Below, piece by piece: positions 53,083 to 62,802 of a stretch of 64,000 bases of DNA. Positions within the stretch are counted from its first letter, which is position 1, and each line of letters begins with the position of its first letter. Where the stretch lies: NCBI GenBank assembly GCA_013215465.1, contig JABSOW010000013.1, forward strand, positions 1 to 64,000, written 5' to 3'. The stretch comes from Colwellia sp. (GTDB lineage Bacteria > Pseudomonadota > Gammaproteobacteria > Enterobacterales > Alteromonadaceae). The notes under the pieces were generated by a model, which saw only the letters and a program-made list of their open reading frames with translations, ran no database searches and was not told the DNA's origin. Both the position numbers and the translations under genes were made by a program.

Positions 53083-53116
53083 AGTTACGAGTTACGAGTT
53101 ACGAGTCTCGAGTTAA
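53083..53116. repeat. 7-bp tandem repeat AGTTACG, about 4-5 copies
   Basis: Three perfect copies of AGTTACG, one degenerate (AGTCTCG) and a partial copy directly after the cysS stop. It is a simple-sequence tract, probably slippage-prone. Confidence 0.75.
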
Positions 53117-53195
53117 TAGTTACCAAGACACCATATAAAGCGTGTTTTGGTTATTCTAAGCTAAAGCCCTATATAGCAAACTTGGTGAGTTAATC

Positions 53196-53230
53196 GTTAC
53201 GAAGACATCATACTAAGTAGTCTTCGTAAC
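53196..53230. terminator. Hairpin between convergent cysS and folD
   Basis: GTTACGAAGAC and GTCTTCGTAAC form a perfect 11-bp stem around a 13-base loop. It lies between two converging genes, 30 bp past the folD stop. No T-run follows. ACGAAGACATCA is shared with the hairpin at 1617-1650, so this may be one of a dispersed palindrome family. Confidence 0.5.
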
Positions 53231-53260
53231 TCGCAACCTTGTTTGCTCGAAGCTTAAGGT

Positions 53261-54115
53261 CTATTTGCCAAATTGCTCACAAGCAAGAAGCGTATTTTCA
53301 ATCAAACTGGCTACCGTCATTGGGCCAACACCGCCCGGAACGGGAGTGATAAAAGCGGCTTTACTTTTAGCAACATCAAACTCTACGTCACCAACAAGTT
53401 TTCCTGATTTTAAACGGTTAATGCCCACATCTATTACAATGGCATTCTCTTTAATCCACTCACCGGGAATAAAAGCAGGTTTACCAACCGCGACCACAAT
53501 TAACTCAGCATTTCTCACTTTACTTTCAAGATCTTTAGTAAATCTATGGGTGGTAGTAACGGTACAACCTGCCAGCAATAACTCTAAGGTCATCGGCCGG
53601 CCAACAATATTTGAAGCGCCAACTACCAAGGCTTCTAAACCGTGCGGGTTTACACCTGTGGATTTGATCAGCTCCATAATACCTTTTGGTGTACAAGGGC
53701 GTAAGCCTGGTTGACGCAGCACTAGCTTACCAACATTAAAAGGATGGAAACCATCTACATCTTTCTCAGGATGAATGTGTTCTATTATTAAATTTGCATC
53801 TAAACTATCAGGCAAGGGCAGTTGTACCAAAATCCCATCGATAGCATCATCGTTATTAAGTTTATCTATTAGTTGGTATAATTCATCTTGTGAAGTGCTA
53901 GGGGGTAGATCATATGAGCGAGAAATAAAGCCCACTTCTTCACAAGCTTTACGTTTACTACTAACGTAAATTTGAGAAGCTGCATCGCAACCTACTAGGA
54001 TAACGGCTAAACCTGGGGCTCTTTGACCAAGGCTAACCCGTAGGCTAACTTTTTCTTTTACTGAGTCTCTTAGTTGTTTGGCAATGCTTTTGCCGTCAAT
54101 TAATGATGCCGTCAT
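53261..54115 (-). CDS. folD: Bifunctional methylenetetrahydrofolate dehydrogenase / methenyltetrahydrofolate cyclohydrolase
   Basis: A 284-residue enzyme of one-carbon metabolism interconverting methylene-, methenyl- and formyl-tetrahydrofolate with NADP. Marks are [20 protein letters not shown] with the catalytic lysine in [47 protein letters not shown] (nucleotide loop) and [16 protein letters not shown]. Length is normal. Convergent with cysS as in many gammaproteobacteria. Confidence 0.97.
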   Translation of the reverse strand: MTASLIDGKSIAKQLRDSVKEKVSLRVSLGQRAPGLAVILVGCDAASQIYVSSKRKACEEVGFISRSYDLPPSTSQDELYQLIDKLNNDDAIDGILVQLPLPDSLDANLIIEHIHPEKDVDGFHPFNVGKLVLRQPGLRPCTPKGIMELIKSTGVNPHGLEALVVGASNIVGRPMTLELLLAGCTVTTTHRFTKDLESKVRNAELIVVAVGKPAFIPGEWIKENAIVIDVGINRLKSGKLVGDVEFDVAKSKAAFITPVPGGVGPMTVASLIENTLLACEQFGK

Positions 54116-54366
54116 AATGCTTATATTTGACCTTGGATATTAAGTTGAAATGATAGTGATAAGAACAGCGCTATTTTGCCATAAAGCAAGACTTAGTAGT
54201 AGGCATAATTGATGATAAAGCGTAGAGGTACTATAACTGTTTCTCTAATGTTTTAATTTATAGTGTGTTAATTCGCTGGTGAAGAGGTAAATAATGATGA
54301 TTTTACTTAACAATTGACCAAGTTGCACTAAAAGTAAGCGAACGCGTTTTTTTTTATAAAAAAGGT

Positions 54367-54395
54367 TTGACTGGGCTAACGCAACTCGGTAATAT
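54367..54395 (+). promoter_or_regulatory. Sigma-70 promoter of the tRNA cluster with GC-rich discriminator
   Basis: TTGACT and TAATAT are separated by exactly 17 bp, followed by CCGCACCCG. The GC-rich discriminator is typical of stringently controlled stable-RNA promoters. It lies 50 bp before the first tRNA-Pro. The rest of the 329-bp gap after folD shows nothing else. Confidence 0.8.
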
Positions 54396-54444
54396 CCGCA
54401 CCCGTTGAAAGCAGCTAATTTACAGTTTTGTTTTTAGCGTATAT

Positions 54445-54521
54445 CGGTGATTAGCGCAGCTTGGTAGCGCACTTGGTTTGGGTCCAAGGGGTCGCAAGTT
54501 CGAATCTTGCATCACCGACCA
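54445..54521 (+). tRNA. tRNA-Pro(TGG), copy 1
   Basis: A 77-base cloverleaf: acceptor CGGTGAT pairs with ATCACCG, anticodon loop TTTGGGT gives TGG, T-arm GTTCGAATC, encoded CCA. It is identical over its whole length to the copy at 54896-54972. Confidence 0.97.
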
Positions 54522-54558
54522 CTTTTTCTTTCTTTATACGAAGAAGTAGAATGAGTAA

Positions 54559-54609
54559 TGGTTTAGGTTTTATCAAGTTCAGTCGAAAGCTTGAATTTTT
54601 CATCACCGA
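54559..54609 (+). repeat. Degenerate tRNA-Pro 3'-half-like repeat (unit R1)
   Basis: GGTTTAGGTTTTATCAAGTT followed by CAGTC and CATCACCGA resembles the 3' half of the adjacent tRNA-Pro (GGTTTGGGT..., CAAGTTCGAATC, ATCACCGA) with substitutions. It cannot fold as a tRNA. Similar units recur after tRNA-Pro copy 2. Confidence 0.5.
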
Positions 54610-54666
54610 ACAATTTTAATTTCTAATTATAGTATAGGAAGTTAAGGTAGCTTTTGTAGGTAATGT

Positions 54667-54743
<77 letters not shown>

Positions 54744-54775
54744 TATTTAAAAAGTAAATGTAAGAATGTATAATG

Positions 54776-54851
54776 GTGGCTATAGCTCAGTTGGTAGAGC
54801 CCCGGATTGTGATTCCGGTTGTCGAGGGTTCAAATCCCTTTAGCCACCCCA
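54776..54851 (+). tRNA. tRNA-His(GTG)
   Basis: A 76-base cloverleaf: acceptor GTGGCTA/TAGCCAC, anticodon loop TTGTGAT giving GTG, T-loop GTTCAAATC, encoded CCA. The base before it (54775) is G and faces C73, the extra G-1:C73 pair required by HisRS. Confidence 0.97.
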
Positions 54852-54895
54852 TCTTTCTTTTATCTCAGTCAATGTGATAAAAACTGTAAAAAAAT

Positions 54896-54972
54896 CGGTG
54901 ATTAGCGCAGCTTGGTAGCGCACTTGGTTTGGGTCCAAGGGGTCGCAAGTTCGAATCTTGCATCACCGACCA
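54896..54972 (+). tRNA. tRNA-Pro(TGG), copy 2
   Basis: Identical 77 bases to the copy at 54445-54521, closing a Pro-Arg-His-Pro cluster. E. coli has Arg-His-Leu-Pro at the comparable locus, so the Leu gene is absent here and Pro is doubled. The flanking 3' sequence (CACTTTTTCTT) is also shared with copy 1, indicating a local duplication. Confidence 0.97.
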
Positions 54973-55006
54973 CTTTTTCTTCCCTTCTACGAATTAGTAC
55001 AATGAG

Positions 55007-55335
55007 TAAATGGTTTGGCTGTCATCAAGTTCAGTCACAATTTCAAATATTATATCAGCGAGTACTTTTCTTTATAGATTGTTTGAATGTCCAAGTATTG
55101 GTTTGGGTATCTTCAAGTTCAGTCACAATTCCAAATATTATATCAGCGAGCATTTTTCTTTATAGATTGTTTGGATGTCCAAGTATTGGTTTGGGTATCA
55201 ACAATTCAGTCACAATTTCAAATATTATATCACTGAGTGTTTTTTCTTTCTATTTACGAAGCAGTAAAACTAGAATAAGTAAATAGCTTGAGTGTCATCA
55301 AGTTCAGTCTAAAATTCGAATCTTGCATCACCGAG
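55007..55335 (+). repeat. Array of four degenerate tRNA-Pro-derived units (R2-R5)
   Basis: Four units, about 88-99 bp apart (starting near 55007, 55100, 55188 and 55287). Each contains a GGTTTGGGT-like start, (C)AAGTTCAGTC, AAT..CAAATATTATATCA or TCGAATCTTGCATCA, and (C)GAG plus a pyrimidine-rich tail with TTTACGAA or TATAGATTG. The last unit keeps TTCGAATCTTGCATCACCGA almost intact, like the tRNA 3' arm. They look like decayed tandem copies of tRNA-Pro plus spacer. The rest of 55336-55648 shows no gene. Confidence 0.6.
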
Positions 55336-55648
55336 TACTTTTTACTTTTTAGAAACTTCAATAAATACATCAACTAAATTGAAACGAAGACAGTATCTTT
55401 GATTGATATACTTAGCTCTGAAATTTCAGTTATTTCTTTTATTGTTCAATTTACTCTATGTTATGTTGCTTCCTAACGATAATCCTCTAGCAAACTGCTC
55501 TTGCAAGTTCTTTTCTGTATCGCTATAATTTGGCGTCATAAATTTTAACCGTTCGTATGAGCAAGGCACTTTTTACTGCTTTATAGTGAGGCAAGTAAAC
55601 TTAGTGCATTATAAGAAAGCGTAGCACGCTAATTTTTGAGGTAATTAA

Positions 55649-56956
55649 ATGCAAGTTTCAGTTGAGACAATACAAGGTTTGGAACGTCGTTTGACTATTT
55701 CAGTTCCAGCCGAAACAGTAGATGTTGAAGTTAAAAATCGCCTACGTCAAGTAAGTAAAACCCAACGTATTGACGGTTTCCGCCCAGGTAAAGTACCCGC
55801 GTCAGTTATTCAAAAACGTTTCGGTAAATCAGTACGTCAAGAAGTTGCTGGTGAAATCATGCAACGTAATTTTGTTGATGCCATCGTTGCTGAAAAAATT
55901 AACCCAGCAGGACGTCCTTCATTTGTAGCTAAAAGTAATGAAGATGGTAAACCATTAGAGTTTGAAGCAACATTTGAAATCTATCCTGAAGTTGAATTAA
56001 AAGACTTAGAAAAAATTGCGGTAGAGCGTCCAGACGTTGAAGTTAACGATGCCGATTTAGATGAAATGTTTGTAACATTGCAAAAGCAACACCAAACATG
56101 GAAAGAAAACAAACGCATAACCAAGACAGGCGACAAGTTAACGCTTGATTTCAATGGTCGTGTTGATGGTAAAGAGTTCGATGGTGGCAAAGCTGAAGGC
56201 TTTGAACTTGAACTTGGTGCAGGCCGCATGATTCCAGGTTTTGAACAAGAAATTATTGGTATGAAAGCAGGCGAAGAAAAAACCATTAAAGTTACCTTTC
56301 CTGATGATTATCATGCAGAAAATCTAAAAGGTAAAGAAGCTGAATTTGATATTGTTCTTCATAAAACTGAAGGTTCAGTATTACCTGAAATTGACGAAGA
56401 GTTTGCAAAACTTTTCGGAGTTGAAGAAGGTGGTGTTGATGCTTTACGTGAAGAAGTGAGCAAAAACATGACACGTGAATTAACTCAAGCAGTTAAAGCT
56501 AAAGTTAAAGAGCAAATACTTGAAGGTTTATTAGCTGGACATGAAATTGGTTTACCATCAGCATTAGTTGCTCAAGAAGTTAATGTTTTACGTCAGCAAG
56601 CTATGCAACGTTTCCAAGGTCAAATGGATCCAAAAAACTTACCTGAACTACCAAGTGAGATGTTTACAGAGCAAGCCGAACGTCGCGTTAAAATTGGTTT
56701 GTTATTAGGCGAAGTGATCAAAGTTAACGAATTAAAAGTTGATAATGCTAAAGTTGATGAATTAATTGCTACCGCTGCTTCTGCTTACGAAGATCCAAAA
56801 GAAGTTATTGAACACTATGCAAACAACAAAGAATTAATGCAGCAAATGCAAAATGTTGCTTTAGAAGAGCAAGCAGTTGAATTTTTAGTTGAAAAAGCTG
56901 ATGTATCAAGCAAAAAAGCTAGCTTTAAAGATATTATGAACCCAGAGGGTAAGTAA
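55649..56956 (+). CDS. tig: Trigger factor, ribosome-associated chaperone and prolyl isomerase
   Basis: A 435-residue chaperone that binds at the ribosome exit tunnel. The N-terminal domain contains the ribosome-binding signature ([17 protein letters not shown], residues 44-60). The FKBP-type isomerase domain covers about 150-245 ([40 protein letters not shown]), and the C-terminal arms run to 435. Length is normal. It precedes clpP, clpX and lon in the conserved protein quality-control cluster. GAGGTAATTAA supplies the ribosome-binding site. Confidence 0.97.
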   Translation: MQVSVETIQGLERRLTISVPAETVDVEVKNRLRQVSKTQRIDGFRPGKVPASVIQKRFGKSVRQEVAGEIMQRNFVDAIVAEKINPAGRPSFVAKSNEDGKPLEFEATFEIYPEVELKDLEKIAVERPDVEVNDADLDEMFVTLQKQHQTWKENKRITKTGDKLTLDFNGRVDGKEFDGGKAEGFELELGAGRMIPGFEQEIIGMKAGEEKTIKVTFPDDYHAENLKGKEAEFDIVLHKTEGSVLPEIDEEFAKLFGVEEGGVDALREEVSKNMTRELTQAVKAKVKEQILEGLLAGHEIGLPSALVAQEVNVLRQQAMQRFQGQMDPKNLPELPSEMFTEQAERRVKIGLLLGEVIKVNELKVDNAKVDELIATAASAYEDPKEVIEHYANNKELMQQMQNVALEEQAVEFLVEKADVSSKKASFKDIMNPEGK

Positions 56957-56970
56957 TACCGCTTTTTATA

Positions 56971-56999
56971 TTGACAAAAAGCTAGGTAATCGCTTAAAT
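56971..56999 (+). promoter_or_regulatory. Candidate sigma-70 promoter between tig and clpP
   Basis: TTGACA and TTAAAT with a 17-bp spacer, about 80 bp before clpP. It is unusual in that the tig terminator hairpin (56996-57034) begins at the -10 element, so a transcript from here would carry most of that hairpin in its leader. The promoter call is by motif only. Confidence 0.45.
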
Positions 57000-57034
57000 G
57001 GCTTATATGGAAACATATAAGCCATTTTATTTTT
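56996..57034 (+). terminator. Hairpin terminator after tig
   Basis: AAATGGCTTATATG, GAAA loop, CATATAAGCCATTT: a perfect 14-bp stem followed by a T-rich tract. The GNRA-type loop adds stability. It should end tig transcription, at least in part, before clpP. Confidence 0.85.
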
Positions 57035-57081
57035 ATATGTAAGCCAATTTTTTTACATTAGGTTTTAGGGAAGGTATACAC

Positions 57082-57741
57082 TTGTTTACTTCACAGCATG
57101 CATCTCAGTTCAATTCACACATTAATTCTCAAAGTTCAGCCTCTAATCCAGAAAGCACCTTAGTGCCGATGGTGGTAGAACAAACGCCCAAGGGTGAACG
57201 TTCTTACGATATTTATTCTCGACTATTAAAAGAGCGCGTTATCTTTTTATGTGGCCAAGTTGAAGATCACATGGCGAATTTAATCATTGCCCAATTATTA
57301 TATTTAGAATCAGAAAGTCCAGATAAAGATATTTTTATTTATATTAACTCCCCGGGTGGTTCGGTAACGGCTGGTATGGCAATTTACGATACCATGAAAT
57401 TTATTAAGCCAAATGTCAGTACTGTTTGTATTGGTCAAGCCGCAAGTATGGGAGCATTTTTACTTTCTGGTGGTACCAAAGGCAAACGTTATTGTTTACC
57501 TAATGCGCGGGTAATGATTCATCAACCGCTTGGTGGCTTTCAAGGTCAAGCATCTGATTTTGAAATTCATGCAAAAGAAATTTTGTATATTAAAGATAAG
57601 CTAAATAGTTTAATGGCTGAGCATACCGGACAACCATTAGATAAAGTAGCTCAAGATACTGACCGAGATAATTTTTTAAGTGCTCAAGCTGCAGTTGAAT
57701 ATGGTTTAGTTGACTCCATATTAGAACAAAGAAATAGTTAA
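57082..57741 (+). CDS. clpP: ATP-dependent Clp protease proteolytic subunit
   Basis: Serine protease of 219 residues assembling into the ClpP tetradecamer served by ClpX. The catalytic triad is S122 ([14 protein letters not shown]), H147 (VMIHQPLGG) and D192 ([10 protein letters not shown]). A Ser/Asn-rich propeptide of about 28 residues precedes [20 protein letters not shown], where mature ClpP begins. Translation probably starts at TTG 57082, which has AGGGAAGG about 8 bp upstream; the only other option, ATG at 57169, would delete the propeptide. Confidence 0.96.
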   Translation: MFTSQHASQFNSHINSQSSASNPESTLVPMVVEQTPKGERSYDIYSRLLKERVIFLCGQVEDHMANLIIAQLLYLESESPDKDIFIYINSPGGSVTAGMAIYDTMKFIKPNVSTVCIGQAASMGAFLLSGGTKGKRYCLPNARVMIHQPLGGFQGQASDFEIHAKEILYIKDKLNSLMAEHTGQPLDKVAQDTDRDNFLSAQAAVEYGLVDSILEQRNS

Positions 57742-57866
57742 GTTTTTTGAGCACCTTATTTAATAGTATAATGGTGTATTGAAAAAATGATTAAATTACT
57801 ACTATGCTTAGTTTATATAAACGGTTTGTAGCTAATTAACAGAATTAAGATATTTAGAGGTAGGGC

Positions 57867-59144
57867 ATGACCGATATTAAAAGTGGCGACGGTGACAACG
57901 GTAAGTTACTTTACTGCTCATTTTGTGGCAAAAGCCAACATGAAGTACGTAAACTAATTGCTGGCCCATCAGTATTCGTTTGCGATGAATGTGTTGAGCT
58001 ATGTAATGACATTATTCGTGAGGAAATTAAAGAAATCTCACCAAAAGAAAAAAAAGAAGCATTACCTTCACCTATAGAAATACGTGAAAGTTTAGATGAG
58101 TATGTTATTGGTCAGGATCACGCGAAAAAAGTACTAGCGGTTGCGGTGTATAATCATTATAAACGTTTACGTAACGGTGATTCTCATCATGGTGTTGAGT
58201 TAGGAAAAAGTAATATTCTTTTAATTGGCCCAACTGGCTCGGGTAAAACGTTGTTAGCGCAAACGTTAGCTCGTTTGCTTGACGTGCCTTTTACTATGGC
58301 AGATGCCACGACATTAACTGAAGCGGGTTATGTCGGTGAAGATGTTGAGAACATCATTCAAAAATTATTACAAAAATGTGACTATGATGTTGAAAAAGCT
58401 CAGCGCGGAATTGTTTATATTGATGAAATAGATAAAATTTCTCGCAAATCAGATAATCCTTCAATTACCCGTGATGTCTCAGGTGAAGGTGTTCAGCAAG
58501 CGTTATTGAAACTTATTGAAGGCACAATTGCTTCCGTTCCGCCACAAGGTGGACGTAAACATCCTCAACAAGAGTTTTTACAAGTTGATACCTCTAAAAT
58601 ATTATTTATTTGTGGTGGCGCTTTTTCTGGTCTTGATAAAGTGATTGAACAACGTTGCCAAACTGGTACGGGCATAGGTTTTGGTGCAGAAGTACGTGGT
58701 AAAGATGAAGAAATCACCTTAACAGAGCGTTTAGAAGAAGTTGAGCCAGAAGATTTAGTGAAATACGGTTTGATTCCTGAATTTATTGGTCGTTTACCTG
58801 TTGTGGCAACCTTACGCGAATTAGATGAATCGGCATTAATTCAAATTCTACAAGAGCCTAAAAATGCGCTAACAAAACAGTTTACCGCATTATTTGATAT
58901 GGAAAATGTTGAATTAGAGTTTAGAGAAGATGCACTACATGCAATCGCTAAAAAAGCTATGAAGAGAAAAACAGGAGCTCGTGGTTTACGCTCTATTGTT
59001 GAATCAGTATTACTCGATATCATGTATGAGCTACCATCGATGGAAAATGTTAGTAAAATAGTCGTTGATGAAACAACGATTAAAGGTGAATCTAAACCGT
59101 TAGTTATTTATGCTAGTAAGCAGGATCAAGCTGCTTCAGAGTAG
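57867..59144 (+). CDS. clpX: Clp protease ATP-binding subunit, unfoldase ClpX
   Basis: AAA+ unfoldase of 425 residues. The N-terminal zinc-binding domain uses C17, C20, C39 and C42 ([18 protein letters not shown]). Walker A is [12 protein letters not shown], Walker B is [10 protein letters not shown], and the ClpP-docking loop is [24 protein letters not shown] is sensor 2. It follows clpP by 125 bp, with AGAGGTAGGGC as ribosome-binding site, and ends at a terminator. Confidence 0.98.
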   Translation: MTDIKSGDGDNGKLLYCSFCGKSQHEVRKLIAGPSVFVCDECVELCNDIIREEIKEISPKEKKEALPSPIEIRESLDEYVIGQDHAKKVLAVAVYNHYKRLRNGDSHHGVELGKSNILLIGPTGSGKTLLAQTLARLLDVPFTMADATTLTEAGYVGEDVENIIQKLLQKCDYDVEKAQRGIVYIDEIDKISRKSDNPSITRDVSGEGVQQALLKLIEGTIASVPPQGGRKHPQQEFLQVDTSKILFICGGAFSGLDKVIEQRCQTGTGIGFGAEVRGKDEEITLTERLEEVEPEDLVKYGLIPEFIGRLPVVATLRELDESALIQILQEPKNALTKQFTALFDMENVELEFREDALHAIAKKAMKRKTGARGLRSIVESVLLDIMYELPSMENVSKIVVDETTIKGESKPLVIYASKQDQAASE

Positions 59145-59167
59145 ATAAACATCACCGTTAATATTTT

Positions 59168-59190
59168 AAGAGCCCTTGTGGCTCTTTTTT
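59168..59190 (+). terminator. Rho-independent terminator after clpX
   Basis: AAGAGCC, CTTGT loop, GGCTCTT then a run of Ts; 23 bp past the clpX stop. It isolates clpX from lon, which has its own heat-shock-like promoter. Confidence 0.88.
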
Positions 59191-59246
59191 GTTTCTTAAA
59201 ACGCACATTGTGAATAAACCTTGCTATTAGAAAATTATTTTAATTG

Positions 59247-59274
59247 CTTGTAACTTCTTTATTTATCCCCATAT
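59247..59274 (+). promoter_or_regulatory. Sigma-32 (heat-shock) promoter of lon
   Basis: CTTGTAA, 13-bp spacer, CCCCATAT. This is close to the RpoH consensus (CTTGAAA, 11-16 bp, CCCCATNT) with one mismatch in each or fewer. It sits 44 bp before the lon ATG, matching heat-shock control of lon in E. coli. Confidence 0.8.
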
Positions 59275-59317
59275 AGTTTCTAATCAGCAATTTATAACAC
59301 TTTTCAAAGAGACTCAC

Positions 59318-61663
59318 ATGACCGAAGAATTATCTGGTGTAGTTGAAATTCCCGTACTTGCCTTAAGAGATGTTGTCGTTTACCCACAAATGGTTATTCC
59401 TTTATTTGTTGGCCGAGAAAAATCTATTCGTTGTTTAGATCTTGCCATGGAAAATGACAAGCAAGTATTTTTGGTGGCACAAAAAGATGCCGCTATTGAT
59501 GATCCTCAAGCCAAAGATGTTTATGAAGTCGGCACGGTAGCGACCATTTTACAAATGTTAAAACTTCCCGATGGCACGGTAAAAGTGTTAGTTGAAGGTG
59601 TGCAGCGTGCAAAAGTGGTGGAGTTTATTGAAACGCAAGAGTATTTTAGTGCAAATATTGAATACCTGTCGATTGAAGGTGATTCAGAAGATGATAACGA
59701 AGTATTGATTCGCTCTGCTATTTCGCAGTTTGAAGGTTATGTAAAGCTTAATAAAAAAATCCCACCAGAGGTGCTTACCTCGGTTTCAGGCATTGATGAT
59801 GCTCAGCAGTTAGCTGATACCATGGCAGCTCATATGCCTTTAAAACTTGCCGATAAACAAAAGATATTAGAGATTATTAATGTTGCTAAACGCTTAGAAC
59901 ATTTAATGGCACTAATGGAAGGTGAAATTGATTTATTGCAAGTAGAGAAAAAAATCAGAACTCGCGTTAAAAAACAAATGGAAAAAAGTCAACGTGAGTA
60001 TTATTTGAATGAGCAAATGAAAGCTATTCAAAAAGAGCTTAATGAAGGTGATGAAACACCAGACGAACTTGAGCAAATGGCTAAGCGTATTGATGAAGCA
60101 CAAATGCCAACGGAAGCAAAAGATAAAACTTTAGCCGAATTGCAGAAATTGAAAATGATGTCACCGATGTCAGCCGAAGCGACGGTCGTTCGTAGTTATA
60201 TTGATTGCATGATCAATGTACCATGGAAGAAACGCAGTAAATTGAAGCGTAATTTAACGTTAGCGCAAAAAGTGTTAGATAAAGATCATTATGGTCTAGA
60301 TAAAGTAAAAGAGCGTATCCTAGAATACCTTGCCGTACAACAACGAGTTAGTCAGTTAAAAGGCCCTATTCTTTGCTTGGTAGGTCCTCCTGGGGTTGGT
60401 AAAACCTCATTAGGTCAATCTATTGCAAAATCTACTGGTCGAAAATACATTCGTATGGCGCTAGGGGGCGTGCGTGATGAAGCTGAAATTCGTGGTCATC
60501 GCCGCACTTACATTGGCTCATTACCAGGTAAGATAATTCAAAAAATGTCGAAAGTAGGGGTGAAAAACCCACTGTTTTTATTAGACGAAATTGATAAAAT
60601 GGCTTCAGATATGCGTGGCGATCCGGCTTCTGCTTTACTGGAAGTGTTAGATCCCGAACAAAACACCAGCTTTAATGATCATTATTTAGAAGTTGATTAT
60701 GACTTGTCTGATGTTATGTTCGTTGCTACCTCTAATAGTATGGACATTCCAGGACCATTGCTTGACCGTATGGAAGTTATTCGTTTATCGGGTTATACCG
60801 AAGATGAAAAACTGAATATTGCTCGAGATCATTTACTCGATAAACAAATTAAGCGAAATGGCTTAAAGAACAATGAAATAACCATTGAAGACAGTGCCAT
60901 TATTGGCATTATTCGATATTACACCCGCGAAGCAGGGGTACGTAACCTTGAACGTGAAATATCTAAATTATGTCGTAAAGCGGTAAAAGCTATTTTATTA
61001 GATAAACAGCTGAAAAGTGTTGTTATCAATCAAGATAATTTAGATGAGTATTTAGGCATACAACGATTTGATTATGGCAAAGCGGATGATGAAAATCGTG
61101 TCGGCTTAGTAACCGGTTTAGCATGGACACAAGTGGGTGGTGAATTACTAACCATAGAAACAGCCTCAGTACCAGGTAAAGGTAAATTAACTTATACCGG
61201 CTCTTTAGGTGACGTAATGCAAGAGTCCATTCAAGCTGCGATGACAGTAGTGCGTAGTAGAACGAAAAAATTACGTATCAATGAAAACTTTTATGAAAAA
61301 CGTGATATTCATGTACATGTTCCGGAGGGAGCAACCCCAAAAGATGGTCCAAGCGCTGGTATAGGAATGTGCACCGCACTAGTTTCAAGCTTAACCGGAA
61401 ATCCGGTAAAAGCGGATGTTGCTATGACCGGGGAAATCACCTTGCGTGGTGAAATTTTGGCTATTGGTGGCTTAAAAGAAAAGTTATTAGCAGCACATCG
61501 TGGTGGTATCAAAACGGTCATTATTCCTCATGAAAATGAACGTGATCTAAAAGAAATACCTGAAAATGTTAAAGCTGACTTGTCTATTCACCCGGTAAAA
61601 TGGATTGATGAAGTATTGAAGCTGGCGCTTGAGCATCCAGTAGAACAGTGGCAAGCAGAGTGA
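59318..61663 (+). CDS. lon: ATP-dependent Lon protease
   Basis: A 781-residue cytoplasmic AAA+ protease that degrades damaged and regulatory proteins. The N-terminal substrate domain (about 1-200) begins [21 protein letters not shown] coiled-coil region (about 200-300) follows. Walker A is [13 protein letters not shown] and Walker [10 protein letters not shown]. The C-terminal protease domain has the Ser in [10 protein letters not shown] and the Lys in [12 protein letters not shown]. Length matches E. coli Lon (784). Preceded by a sigma-32-like promoter. Confidence 0.98.
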   Translation: MTEELSGVVEIPVLALRDVVVYPQMVIPLFVGREKSIRCLDLAMENDKQVFLVAQKDAAIDDPQAKDVYEVGTVATILQMLKLPDGTVKVLVEGVQRAKVVEFIETQEYFSANIEYLSIEGDSEDDNEVLIRSAISQFEGYVKLNKKIPPEVLTSVSGIDDAQQLADTMAAHMPLKLADKQKILEIINVAKRLEHLMALMEGEIDLLQVEKKIRTRVKKQMEKSQREYYLNEQMKAIQKELNEGDETPDELEQMAKRIDEAQMPTEAKDKTLAELQKLKMMSPMSAEATVVRSYIDCMINVPWKKRSKLKRNLTLAQKVLDKDHYGLDKVKERILEYLAVQQRVSQLKGPILCLVGPPGVGKTSLGQSIAKSTGRKYIRMALGGVRDEAEIRGHRRTYIGSLPGKIIQKMSKVGVKNPLFLLDEIDKMASDMRGDPASALLEVLDPEQNTSFNDHYLEVDYDLSDVMFVATSNSMDIPGPLLDRMEVIRLSGYTEDEKLNIARDHLLDKQIKRNGLKNNEITIEDSAIIGIIRYYTREAGVRNLEREISKLCRKAVKAILLDKQLKSVVINQDNLDEYLGIQRFDYGKADDENRVGLVTGLAWTQVGGELLTIETASVPGKGKLTYTGSLGDVMQESIQAAMTVVRSRTKKLRINENFYEKRDIHVHVPEGATPKDGPSAGIGMCTALVSSLTGNPVKADVAMTGEITLRGEILAIGGLKEKLLAAHRGGIKTVIIPHENERDLKEIPENVKADLSIHPVKWIDEVLKLALEHPVEQWQAE

Positions 61664-61999
61664 TTTTTATGCGAGAAAAGTTTTTTTTTGATTTAAATCC
61701 GTACAAAAAGTTAAATAAATAAAAAAACTTGTCAAAAATGGCAATTAAGGCTTTTCAAACGCTGAAACTGTGGTAAGTTAACAACGCTTATATCGCTAGA
61801 CCCCTTATATATCATGCACAAAGCAATATGTTTAGGAGAGCTAGCAGAAAGTATTTTTTCTAAACACTACGCTTTATGTTCAAAGAAACCATTTACCTAG
61901 TGTAAATAACAATTTCTACAGGACGAAATTTTATTAAACCCCTTATTGAAGGGAAGTAAAAATAGCGTTGTAATAATAACAATTGAAGGGGTATACACT

Positions 62000-62275
62000 G
62001 TGAATAAATCTCAACTTATCGAGAAAATTTCTGAAGGCGCTGACATTTCAAAGGCTGCTGCTGGTCGCGCATTAGATTCATTTATTGGTGCTGTAACTGA
62101 AGAATTACAAAATGGCGAGCAAGTTGCTTTAGTTGGTTTTGGTACTTTCTCTGTACGTGACCGTGCTGCACGAACTGGCCGTAACCCACAAACAGGCGCT
62201 ACTATTCAAATAGCAGCTGCTAAAATTCCTGCGTTTAAAGCGGGCAAAGCATTAAAAGATGCTTGTAACGACTAA
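62000..62275 (+). CDS. hupB: HU-type DNA-binding protein, beta subunit
   Basis: A 91-residue histone-like protein: [20 protein letters not shown] at the start, [20 protein letters not shown] in the DNA-binding arm, and ending [12 protein letters not shown]. The start is GTG at 62000, with AAGGGG 8 bp upstream, as the family alignment requires; a longer frame from 61946 would add an unrelated 18 residues. The 336-bp gap after lon holds no gene but presumably its promoter. A terminator follows. Confidence 0.96.
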   Translation: MNKSQLIEKISEGADISKAAAGRALDSFIGAVTEELQNGEQVALVGFGTFSVRDRAARTGRNPQTGATIQIAAAKIPAFKAGKALKDACND

Positions 62276-62320
62276 TATATGATTGATTGCTTATAGCAAT
62301 TTTTATATTAGAAATAAAAT

Positions 62321-62350
62321 AAAAGACCACCTTAAGGTGGTCTTTTATTT
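62321..62350 (+). terminator. Rho-independent terminator after hupB
   Basis: AAAAGACCACC, loop TTAA, GGTGGTCTTTT: a perfect 11-bp stem with flanking A and T runs, usable in both directions. Confidence 0.92.
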
Positions 62351-62802
62351 TCAACTTATTAAAATCTCATCTATTTAACCTGAACTCGGTTTAAAACAGA
62401 GTTAACATATTGAAATTAAAATACAAATTAATTTATACTGTCTCTAGCTTGATAGTTTAGCTTAATTGAAGGCAAGTTTACGCATCAATAGCTTGCCTAC
62501 TGCAAGAGAGTTTAACGCAGAAGTAAGTAAAAATAACTGCTAGAGAAACATTTGTTAAGCCGAGCTCAGGTTATTTACTTTTCTCTGCGGGAGTCGTTAT
62601 TGTGCATTATTCAAAATATCTTCAGCTAAAATACTATGGAGATAACAGCAGATGAGCAGTTGCAAAAAATAAAACGAATCTTGCACTTCAAGCGATGGTC
62701 TGCATCTGCTAAAATCGCGAGCAACAAAAAAAATTACAGCCTAAACTATCGATATTATAGCGAACGGCTTTATTGGCTATACCTTAAATAAATGAGATAA
62801 AG
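62351..62802. other. 452-bp gap between hupB terminator and ppiD
   Basis: No open frame with protein-like sequence, no tRNA and no strong palindrome was seen. The ppiD promoter is presumably here. In several relatives tRNA genes lie near this junction; none is present. Confidence 0.5.

Noticed and set aside
54912-55286. Long open frame of 124 codons across tRNA-Pro copy 2 and its repeats
   Set aside because: It reads through a certain tRNA gene and simple repeats; its repetitive translation only reflects the tandem units.
61946-61999. Extended N-terminus of hupB
   Set aside because: HU proteins begin with (M/V)NKSQLI; the GTG at 62000 has a proper ribosome-binding site and the extension matches nothing in the family.
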